A stretch of DNA of 64,000 bases, taken from positions 124,001 through 188,000 of the forward strand of contig CAWIGF010000003.1 in assembly GCA_963835585.1 (NCBI GenBank), read 5' to 3'. Below the pieces are notes generated by a model. The model saw only the letters and a list, made by a program, of their open reading frames with translations. It was not told the DNA's origin and searched no databases. Every line of letters starts with the position of its first letter. Positions within the stretch are counted from its first letter, which is position 1. The DNA is from UBA10107 sp963835585. GTDB taxonomy: Archaea; Nanobdellota; Nanobdellia; Woesearchaeales; UBA10107. The position numbers were made by a program, and so were the translations under genes. This document shows, in pieces, positions 34,989-42,315 of the stretch.

Positions 34989-36671
34989 TTATTTTCTTCT
35001 AAGTTTAATTCGCTTTCGCGTTCTTTTTTTGAATATAAATGCAAATGAGATACCAATTATGACACCAATAATTAATACCATGAACTCTTGTTGGTTGACA
35101 TTAATAGAAAATGGCTTTTGTTGCGGGAAGTAGATGTTAAGATTGCTTAACTCTATAGCGTATTCCGCATATAGCAATGCTGTATACTTATCATTGTCTT
35201 TAAGTGTTGTTGCATATTCGTAATAGCTGTATCCAAGAATTGGGAAATTATTCTGTGCAATTTGTTTTTGAATTGCTTTTTGTGCAGCAAGTATTTTACT
35301 TTGAACAAGGCTGTCCACGTTTGAATCTGATATATATAATGCACCCAAAGGAGTATCAATATCAGCTTCTGTTTTCGATACTTCAAACAAGCATGAGGCA
35401 TAATCTCTTGTATTCAAATAGCTTTGCGCTTCATTGAGTCCTTCTTTCGATTCTTCCATTAGAGAAGGCACATAAAGTGAAACGTAGCTATATAATTCGT
35501 TAACTTCTTGTATTTTTTGGATGCAACTATTCTTCATCTTGCTCTGGTCAATTGGCTTCCCAGGATAGCCAATGAATTGCTCCCATGTATATGCGCTGTA
35601 AATGCGTTCATTTGCGTATGCTAAGTCGTAAAGTGACGTGTTGCCATATTCTAAGTTGCTTCGCGCATCACGTAGCCGCTCTTGTACGATCATTATTGCC
35701 TCTAGGCTGCCCAAGTTGTCTATTTTTGTATTATTGATTGCTTTCTCGAAATTATCTATTCGGATTTCCGTGTCATTTTTCATCTTGGCTTGCTCATCTA
35801 CTGATAAGTTTTGAGATGACAGTAGTGCTTCCTCCAAATAGACATTAGCCCCAAAACATTTACTTGCAGATGAATAGAATTCATTGTCTGTCGTAAAATT
35901 TTCTGCTTCATTTGATAGATTTAATGCTGATTCAATTAATTCTTTATCTTGTTCGCTAAGATTATGCGTATTCGCTTGTGCTGTGAGTTGTTTTGTTCTA
36001 TTGCATATTGTGGTATCGATGCGCTCCATGATTTCCTCGTATGTAGGATTTACGACAAGAGGTAGATATTCCTTTGTCTGATTGGTGAATATTTGATATG
36101 CATCGTCGATATTGGATACTTCTATAACACTCACATTGATTTTTTTCCCATATTCAATCATATCAGTGGCATTTGGCTCTCCTTGTGGAATTAGAACTCT
36201 TTTCATATTGGCCATAGCAGCAGCTTCTATCTTCTCTTTTACGCCGCCGACAATACCTATGACGCCCCCTGAATTTATTGTTCCCGTGATGACTGTACTT
36301 GGATCAAGCTTTTTATTTTCCAATGAAGACATGGTAAGAATAGTCATTGCCGCTCCGGCGCTTGGTCCAGCTATGACAGGGCTGTTTGACATAACCGAAT
36401 ACATAAAATCTTTGTCCAAACAATAGTAGTTTGCCGTCTGACATGCTATGGTCTTCGCTATTCGCAGTGAAATCTGAGTATCAATTTGCGATAGTGGATA
36501 TGTTTCTAAAAATACTCTTCCTGATCCACTGGTCACGTCAAGAGTAAGATCCACAATGGATCCCTGATTATTATCTTCGTTTATCGCAAGCAGTTTTATA
36601 TTGTTTGTTTGCGCATAGACATCATGCAATGCAAAGATAAGAACAAGCACAATTAAAATTTTTTTATTCAT
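34989..36671 (-). CDS. Exported Lon-type (S16) serine protease
   Basis: A 560-residue protein with a signal peptide (ILIVLVLIFALHDVYA) followed by a Lon proteolytic domain without any ATPase. The catalytic Ser104 is in AGPSAGAAMT and Lys145 in IVGGVKEKIEA, the S16 Ser-Lys dyad. The rest is a helical region of about 330 residues with several N-x-S/T sites and a C-terminal helix (FMVLIIGVIIGISFAFIF) followed by a basic tail. It is thus anchored with its protease domain outside. Such stand-alone S16 proteins occur in archaea. The ATG overlaps the FN3 gene's stop (ATGA), so both are made together. Confidence 0.82.
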   Translation of the reverse strand: MNKKILIVLVLIFALHDVYAQTNNIKLLAINEDNNQGSIVDLTLDVTSGSGRVFLETYPLSQIDTQISLRIAKTIACQTANYYCLDKDFMYSVMSNSPVIAGPSAGAAMTILTMSSLENKKLDPSTVITGTINSGGVIGIVGGVKEKIEAAAMANMKRVLIPQGEPNATDMIEYGKKINVSVIEVSNIDDAYQIFTNQTKEYLPLVVNPTYEEIMERIDTTICNRTKQLTAQANTHNLSEQDKELIESALNLSNEAENFTTDNEFYSSASKCFGANVYLEEALLSSQNLSVDEQAKMKNDTEIRIDNFEKAINNTKIDNLGSLEAIMIVQERLRDARSNLEYGNTSLYDLAYANERIYSAYTWEQFIGYPGKPIDQSKMKNSCIQKIQEVNELYSYVSLYVPSLMEESKEGLNEAQSYLNTRDYASCLFEVSKTEADIDTPLGALYISDSNVDSLVQSKILAAQKAIQKQIAQNNFPILGYSYYEYATTLKDNDKYTALLYAEYAIELSNLNIYFPQQKPFSINVNQQEFMVLIIGVIIGISFAFIFKKRTRKRIKLRRK

Positions 36672-37759
36672 TGTTTATATGCAGTCACGCCCCTTATTTT
36701 TCTTCGTTTTTTCATATACCTCCTAAATCCATGGGGATCTATTTTATGTTCATACAGTCTGACTCCAACGAAGATGACAATAATGATGCCTATGATAATT
36801 ATTATTATCTTTCCTATTTCCGAGATAAGATTGCTTACTTGTTTTTGTTCTTCTGTTGCATTTGGTTGAACACTTGTTATTGATTTTTGTGTGGCTGGTG
36901 TGTTTTGGGGAGAGTAATTCTCGTTAAGTAGCTGAGCCCGTGCCATATTAAATCCAGTTTTACCCCCTTCGTTTCCTGCTTTATCCACTGCAGATATGAA
37001 GAACGTGCTATCGTTAGTGGTCACGTCCCAATATGTTTGATATGTTCGTGCGATGCTTCCAAGAGTGTTGTATATTACGTAGTAGTCGACTCCGTTGTTG
37101 TCTGTTGCCGGCAGCCAGCTAAGCCTATTTTCGTTTTCCGTGATGTTCGATACAGCACTTGGGTTTGTCGTATCGTAAATATACGAAACGACAAAGAATC
37201 CATTCATCTCATTGTTTTGTTCGTCGATGCACTGGATGAAAATGTTATTTTGACCGTTCCCAAACGGTAAGTCGATAGTATGATTTTGCACGTACGTTCC
37301 ATTATTCGATTTTACCATATTACTTTGGCTTAATCCAACCATGCAGATAGCAGGTTCGTTCGTTGTAAATGAATATGTTTTTTGATTCGATATTATTGAT
37401 AATGGACTTTGTACTATTGGTGGATTTGTCTGTATGATTTCATTTATTGTTTTCTGTGCTGAATAATTAAAGATATCATAAGCCACAATAGTGTATGTGT
37501 GGTTGAGGTTATCATTTGTCATTTGGTACAAATCCTCGTCATGCTGTCCAGTAACCACTGTGTTATATATTTGAGAATTTCCCTGATATATTTGGATTGA
37601 ATACAGGTTTACCGTGTCATTCACATCCCATGAGAGTTGGATTTCACCAGGCATAGAATAATCTATCTTGAATGAATTTATTGCTGGTGCTGCGAGCACA
37701 GCCGCAATCTGGGTGAGAAAGACTAACAGAAAAACACTTAGTCTCCTTGTTCGTTGCAT
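36668..37759 (-). CDS. Exported Ig/FN3-like surface protein
   Basis: A 363-residue protein with a signal peptide (RRLSVFLLVFLTQIAAVLA). It has two fibronectin type III-like beta domains (about 25-110 and 195-270; the second holds NRLSWLPATDNNGVDYYVIY) with an Ig-like domain between them. Then come a Gln/Asn/Thr-rich stalk, a helix (IGKIIIIIIGIIIVIFVGV) and a basic cytoplasmic tail. The start at ATG 37759 is favoured by a TATA box (TTTAAAT) about 28 bp upstream. It is the first gene of a pair with the S16 protease, which suggests that the two interact or that this is its substrate or anchor partner. Confidence 0.7.
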   Translation of the reverse strand: MQRTRRLSVFLLVFLTQIAAVLAAPAINSFKIDYSMPGEIQLSWDVNDTVNLYSIQIYQGNSQIYNTVVTGQHDEDLYQMTNDNLNHTYTIVAYDIFNYSAQKTINEIIQTNPPIVQSPLSIISNQKTYSFTTNEPAICMVGLSQSNMVKSNNGTYVQNHTIDLPFGNGQNNIFIQCIDEQNNEMNGFFVVSYIYDTTNPSAVSNITENENRLSWLPATDNNGVDYYVIYNTLGSIARTYQTYWDVTTNDSTFFISAVDKAGNEGGKTGFNMARAQLLNENYSPQNTPATQKSITSVQPNATEEQKQVSNLISEIGKIIIIIIGIIIVIFVGVRLYEHKIDPHGFRRYMKKRRKIRGVTAYKQ

Positions 37760-37794
37760 TGTATAAAATAACCCGTCAAACAACTATTTAAAGG

Positions 37795-38592
37795 TTACTG
37801 CAAGATAATCGTGTTGGCAAGCCATGGAGTTAGGAAAACTTCCAGAAGCGCAGCCAAAACTATAAGTATTACTGAGAATAATAAAAGGATTGTCCCGTCT
37901 TTTATCACATTCTTGAATGAAGGAGTCCCAATTTTCTCGACCATAATTGCTTTTGAAATGACTCCTCCTGATATTGTCGCGAGCAAAAACCCAGATACTT
38001 CAGGGATGAAGTGGATAGAAAATATCAGTGCGATAAGTGCTGATCCTTTCTGTGCCAGTTGAGCAAACAAGAGGATAAAACTTGCAAAGATACTTGCATT
38101 TAGCACGGTTAAAAAAAGAGCCCCGACCCCATAAAATAAAGAGAGAATGAATGCTATCACAATCACCGAGATATTATTAGCAATTATGTTGTAGAGCTGG
38201 GTAACGACATCTATGTTTTTGGCGGTTCCAATCGCCCCCTGTCCCTCAAGAAATGTTTTCTGATAAGATAGGGCATTTGCTTCATATGTTCCAACTAGTA
38301 AATATCCTATGAATATCCCAATAAACAAAAAAACGAAGATCTCGGTAATCGTCGCATGGTTCCTCCAGAAATTTTCAATGCCTTTTTTCTTCTCTATACT
38401 TTCTTCGACGCCTATCCATCGTGCCGTCGATGGCGCGAGAAGGAGCGCGGCAAAGAAAATCATGATCTTTGAGATATCAGATGGAAAGAATATCTCTGCA
38501 GTTCCATAACTTATTATGACATAAATAATTCCCAAGATAATGGCATATATTTTTCTCCTCCCAATCTTGTCTAAGAACTCTTCGAGCGCCAT
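37795..38592 (-). CDS. SpoIIM-like membrane protein (DUF95)
   Basis: A 265-residue membrane protein with about seven helices. The stretch EIFVFLFIGIFIGYLLVGTY and the later FIPEVSGFLLATISGGVISKA correspond to the stage II sporulation protein M family, which is common in archaea where no spores are made. In bacteria SpoIIM assists peptidoglycan remodelling and often sits with ABC-type or RDD proteins; the archaeal role is unknown. ATG 38592 shares one base with the stop of the upstream gene (TAATG), which decides the start and shows coupling to the DUF4215 surface protein. Confidence 0.75.
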   Translation of the reverse strand: MALEEFLDKIGRRKIYAIILGIIYVIISYGTAEIFFPSDISKIMIFFAALLLAPSTARWIGVEESIEKKKGIENFWRNHATITEIFVFLFIGIFIGYLLVGTYEANALSYQKTFLEGQGAIGTAKNIDVVTQLYNIIANNISVIVIAFILSLFYGVGALFLTVLNASIFASFILLFAQLAQKGSALIALIFSIHFIPEVSGFLLATISGGVISKAIMVEKIGTPSFKNVIKDGTILLLFSVILIVLAALLEVFLTPWLANTIILQ

Positions 38593-40736
38593 TATTTGTG
38601 ACCGTATTTTTTGAAATAAGTGTCCCAATTATCTTCTTTTTCTCTCCAGCCAAATACATAAAGAAGAAGCGCAATTGCAAGCAGCACAATAATTGTTGTT
38701 AAACTCGTATTGCTTACTAAATTTGCGAAAGGAGCCCAGGCTGCGCCAATTCCAAGCGTACTTTCTTTTTTCTTCCCAACAGTTGTAGTTGTTTGTATTG
38801 TTTGATTATTCACAGCGATATTTGATGCAGCAAGCTCCTGATGACTTTGTGTCTGTTGTGTTTGCTGTATCGTCCCGTTGTTTATGTTGCCTTGTGTTGT
38901 GGCTGGTTCCTGTGTTGATTGTATGATTCCACCTGAGGAATATGTCTCATATCCTCCTCCTGATCCGCCTGAACTTCTATGTTGAGGTGGATTTGAGCAT
39001 TGACTGGTATCAATTGTGCATGTGTTTGTGCAGCTGACAGTTCCTTGGCTGTATCCATAGTCAGAACATGTTTGTGTTGTTGAGCCATCGCATTGTTCCC
39101 CTGCTTCAACAATACCGTCTCCGCAATAAGGTCCTACAGAAATGTTTGCTGTCTGTGTAAACGTGCTTATCCCATTAAAGAAGGATGCGATTATTGTGTA
39201 CAGTCCTGCCGTTTCAGGTATTTCGATTTGTGTGTTGAACGCACCTGTTTCGTTATCTATATTAAGTGTTTCATTTGTTGCTATCTCTTGGATGTTTATC
39301 GGTCCCTGAGGTATGCTTCCATTGTCTTCCACGATGCTACCTGTGATATTCGCGTATAGAGTATCATTGTCTGTGCTTGCGTCGCTTCTTTGTGGTGTTA
39401 CTTCCAGTAATATGTTGTATGATTCCTCTATTATGAATTGTTTTGATTCTGAAGCCATGTGACCGAGATTATCTGCGGCTGTTACTTCCACAGCATAGGT
39501 GCCCGGTATTGTTGTTATTGTCGTTGGGTATGTTATTTTTCCATTGACTATCGATATATTCGTTGCATTGCCGTTTGTATCGACTATCTCTGCCTGAGTC
39601 GCATCATCGTTCACTCCGCTGCCTGAATCATTTATTTGCACATCTATGATTACATTCTGGCCCCTATTCGAAATATTTTGAACTGTTATTGTTACATTGG
39701 GTGGCTGTGTGTCAACTCCAAATGTGTTTGTAGACGAGTTTCCGATTAAATCTACCTCATTACTGCATGACACGTTCCATGAATAAATTCCGTCAGACAA
39801 AGAAACATTGTAAGTATAGTTTCCTGGATTTGTTGCTATGGAGTATTGGTTGTCATTAACATCAAGGTTGCAGTTCAATGGCGATCCGAATCTTTCTTGT
39901 GCATTAAACAATAAATTTACGTCGGTAATGTTCAAAAATCCACTGATTGGAGAAATTATTGATATGGAGGGGGCAGTCCTATCTATTGTTGTTGTCAGAT
40001 TTCCTGTTTCCATCTGTTCTCGCGCGTTATTCGATACATTATATGTGTAACAAACAGGTCCTTCCTGCCATGAACTCAAGTCAAGAATCTGTGAACAGAT
40101 ATTGTTGGCACAATCCAATTGATATGGTATGTATTCTATGCCTGATTCATTTGTCTGGTTGTCAAACACGGACGTGCAGTTGGACAAGAACAGTTCTGCA
40201 CCGGCTATTCCTGTTTCAGGATCATTTGCAGTTACTGAGAATGAATCATTTTTACCCAAGATGAATTGACTTGGGGTCGTGCCCAATATAACTGGTGGCG
40301 TATCGTCGTGCAATACTTCTAGTTGAAGAGTGTCCGTCGTGGAGTCTGAGTTTGTATCAGTCGTTGTTACTGACCAATTGACTGTCGTGTTCTGGTCAAC
40401 AAGCGGGGCTGTTATAGAAAATCCAAAATTTTGACTTCCCCAGCTGCTTATAGCTGACGTTGCGGTCGTGAATACTGTATCATTGTTGTTGGTTACATCC
40501 CAGTTGAATATAGGAATTATGTTTGTTATGTTGAAGCCGTTCTGCGTAAAATCAACCTCGTTTATTGCAGCTGTGCTTGATATGCTGTTGGCGATTAAGA
40601 CAGTTATGTTTGTTGATTGAGTTTCATAAATTGGAACATAGTTTGTCATTGACGTTGCGCTATGTGCAGCAAAGACCATTGGCAATAATGTCAGAATTAC
40701 AAATATAGCTAGTCCTCTTTTCCCTGGGGTTTTCAT
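38592..40736 (-). CDS. Large exported Ig-like/DUF4215 surface protein
   Basis: A 714-residue protein with a signal peptide (LAIFVILTLLPMVFAAHS). Several Ig-like beta domains fill residues 25-535. A Cys-rich DUF4215/Myxococcus-type repeat follows (CGDGIVEAGEQCDGSTTQTC and further Cys; about 537-580), then a Gly/Ser/Gln/Thr-rich stalk and a C-terminal helix (TTIIVLLAIALLLYVFGW). It is anchored and displayed outside, with dozens of N-glycosylation sequons. The DUF4215 motif is frequent in surface proteins of Woesearchaeota-like genomes. A TATA box at 40759-40769 is 28 bp upstream, so the message is leaderless; an IS lies just behind the promoter. Confidence 0.8.
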   Translation of the reverse strand: MKTPGKRGLAIFVILTLLPMVFAAHSATSMTNYVPIYETQSTNITVLIANSISSTAAINEVDFTQNGFNITNIIPIFNWDVTNNNDTVFTTATSAISSWGSQNFGFSITAPLVDQNTTVNWSVTTTDTNSDSTTDTLQLEVLHDDTPPVILGTTPSQFILGKNDSFSVTANDPETGIAGAELFLSNCTSVFDNQTNESGIEYIPYQLDCANNICSQILDLSSWQEGPVCYTYNVSNNAREQMETGNLTTTIDRTAPSISIISPISGFLNITDVNLLFNAQERFGSPLNCNLDVNDNQYSIATNPGNYTYNVSLSDGIYSWNVSCSNEVDLIGNSSTNTFGVDTQPPNVTITVQNISNRGQNVIIDVQINDSGSGVNDDATQAEIVDTNGNATNISIVNGKITYPTTITTIPGTYAVEVTAADNLGHMASESKQFIIEESYNILLEVTPQRSDASTDNDTLYANITGSIVEDNGSIPQGPINIQEIATNETLNIDNETGAFNTQIEIPETAGLYTIIASFFNGISTFTQTANISVGPYCGDGIVEAGEQCDGSTTQTCSDYGYSQGTVSCTNTCTIDTSQCSNPPQHRSSGGSGGGYETYSSGGIIQSTQEPATTQGNINNGTIQQTQQTQSHQELAASNIAVNNQTIQTTTTVGKKKESTLGIGAAWAPFANLVSNTSLTTIIVLLAIALLLYVFGWREKEDNWDTYFKKYGHK

Positions 40737-40756
40737 TTAAATAATAGAATACGTGT

Positions 40757-40769
40757 ACTTTATATATAA
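40757..40769 (-). promoter_or_regulatory. TATA box of the DUF4215 surface gene, next to an IS
   Basis: TTTATATATA on the minus strand, 28 bp from the ATG at 40736. The IS begins only about 17 bp upstream of it, so the transposase frame ends inside this promoter. Confidence 0.55.
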
Positions 40770-41590
40770 ATATTGCTGTGTTTGGGGCTCTGTCCTAAAA
40801 GTCGGTAAAGCCAAGAAAATAAGTTATGGCAGACTAGCCGCAAATATACTTCTGTGCGGATTGTCCGCACAGTTTTGGAGCTGACACTAGCTCCAAACTT
40901 GCGTTTTATACTGCTGTTGCTTGATTCAACAAGCGATCTTCGATGATACGTTCTCAATCGATACTGCCTCGCCATTTTCTTACGATAACGACCTCGCTTT
41001 GCGTTCTTTTTCGCTGGAACCATGAGCACCATGTTGTGCTCATGCGCAAACTTGAACAAATACTCGGCAGAATATCCTTTGTCTGCCACAGCAATCCTCG
41101 GATTACTGTTTTTTAAGAGAAATTTCGCATCCTTGATGTCGTGTGCTGGAAGCACACGAATCTTCGCAGCGCAGAATTTCTTTTTTCGCGTGTCGAATGC
41201 TGTGCTTAGTTTGATGGGAATACAAGGGAAATTCCCGTCGATGCGCTTCAGATAATGATAGCTCGGATTTGTCCTCGACAAACCTGTGCTGTCGATGGCA
41301 ACGAGATGCGAGTTGCCACAAGTTATGCTCAATATTTTCTGCCAGAAAGCTGTATCGAGTTTTGCAGCGGTATACTGCAACGCTGATTTGCTTGGGCATC
41401 GTATGCCAAGCAAATCGCAGTGTTCCCGGACCCTGCGATAGGACAATCTGCAATATGCCTTGATGATCAGTGCGTGCAAATGCTCCAGAAATTCATACGT
41501 CTTCGGTCCGAAATGGTGCAGCCATCTCGGACAGCCCAATCTCCTCAACAAACGCTTAAGTTTTTGTATTAGTTTTGTTTCTTTTCCCAT
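40760..41590 (-). CDS. IS5 family DDE transposase, copy 1
   Basis: A 276-residue DDE transposase. The first Asp is in HLVAIDSTGLSR, the second in IAVADKGYSAEYL, and the Glu lies in YHRRSLVESSNSSIKRKFG, the Y-R-E-K signature of IS4/IS5 enzymes. The start is taken at ATG 41590; a GTG at 41602 falls within a hairpin. The last codons inside the element are RLLGQS; the frame has no stop there and continues into host DNA for PKHSNIYI before a TAA at 40760. Confidence 0.9.
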   Translation of the reverse strand: MGKETKLIQKLKRLLRRLGCPRWLHHFGPKTYEFLEHLHALIIKAYCRLSYRRVREHCDLLGIRCPSKSALQYTAAKLDTAFWQKILSITCGNSHLVAIDSTGLSRTNPSYHYLKRIDGNFPCIPIKLSTAFDTRKKKFCAAKIRVLPAHDIKDAKFLLKNSNPRIAVADKGYSAEYLFKFAHEHNMVLMVPAKKNAKRGRYRKKMARQYRLRTYHRRSLVESSNSSIKRKFGASVSSKTVRTIRTEVYLRLVCHNLFSWLYRLLGQSPKHSNIYI

Positions 41591-41675
41591 GTGGGGGTTC
41601 ACTCCCCACCCCAGAACAGCCTAGCGGCTGTCTGGGTTATTAGTTTTATGAATTACAGAGATTTAGGACAGAGCC
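40786..41675 (-). mobile_element. IS5-type insertion sequence, copy 1 (890 bp)
   Basis: The element is bounded by inverted repeats: GGCTCTGTCCTAAA is perfect for 14 bp and extends imperfectly to about 23 bp. A 9-bp target duplication TGTGTTTGG flanks it (40777-40785 and 41676-41684). A 9-bp duplication with a DDE transposase fits the IS903-like group of IS5. Copy 2 at 56666-57555 appears identical, so transposition was recent. The transposase frame runs through the left repeat into host DNA. Confidence 0.93.
41591..41636 (-). promoter_or_regulatory. Two hairpins in the transposase leader, copy 1
   Basis: Next to the start codon, GTGGGG and CCCCAC (41591-41609) form a 6-bp stem that buries the GGGGAG ribosome site. 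Next to it, CCCAG-A-ACAGCC/GGCTGT-CTGGG (41610-41636) forms an 11-bp stem with a one-base bulge and a TAGC loop. Both could keep transposase expression low, especially from outside transcripts. The same structures occur at 57471-57516 in copy 2. Confidence 0.6.
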
Positions 41676-41736
41676 TGTGTTTGGGATATAATGGATGCTT
41701 TTTATCTAATGCCATGCTTTGCGTGAATAAAGTGAT

Positions 41737-42315
41737 TTATTTTATGGTTATGCTGTTTATCACAACATCATTGACTGGCCAATTATCATAAATTCCTTTT
41801 GTTTCTGTCGATACATTAATTATGGTGTCAACAACATCCATACCTGATATTACTTTTCCAAAGACAGCATATCCGTAATTCGCGACATTCTGGTAATTCA
41901 AGAAATTATTATCCGCTACATTGATGAAGAATTGGCTAGTTGCGGAATTGACATCGCTTGTCCTTGCCATCGCGATAGTTCCTCGTGCATTCAGCAAACC
42001 ATTATTAGCTTCATTTTTAATCGGAGCATCAGTGGATTTCTGCGTTCCGTTTGCCGTGAAACCTCCTCCTTGTATCATGAATCCAGGGATTATCCTATGA
42101 AAGACTGTTCCATTGTAGAATCCGGAGTTTGCATATTTTATGAAATTAGCAACTGTAATTGGTGCCTGGGTTTGATATAATTCAATAGTAATCGCTCCCA
42201 TATTTGTATTGATGATTGCTATTTTTGTCGCATTAGTTCTTGTCATATTAATTACCCCAACAATCAACACTACTGCAATAAACCCAATGATGATGTTCTT
42301 TGTTATCTTATCCAT
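41737..42315 (-). CDS. Membrane-anchored cyclophilin-type peptidyl-prolyl isomerase
   Basis: A 192-residue protein. Residues 8-24 form a hydrophobic anchor (IIIGFIAVVLIVGVINM), followed by a cyclophilin domain with TVANFIKYANSGFYNGTVFH, the catalytic RIIPGFMIQGGGF, and SQFFINVADNNFLNY. It catalyses proline isomerisation, and the anchor places it outside the cell, where it could help exported proteins fold. ATG 42315 overlaps the topA stop by 8 bp, which fixes the start; a longer frame inside topA is unlikely. Confidence 0.88.
   Translation of the reverse strand: MDKITKNIIIGFIAVVLIVGVINMTRTNATKIAIINTNMGAITIELYQTQAPITVANFIKYANSGFYNGTVFHRIIPGFMIQGGGFTANGTQKSTDAPIKNEANNGLLNARGTIAMARTSDVNSATSQFFINVADNNFLNYQNVANYGYAVFGKVISGMDVVDTIINVSTETKGIYDNWPVNDVVINSITIK

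Noticed and set aside
34853..35056. A 67-residue frame reaching into the S16 protease gene
   Set aside because: The upstream half overlaps the protease coding end in another frame. Only the part after the protease stop might be real, and it is listed with low confidence.
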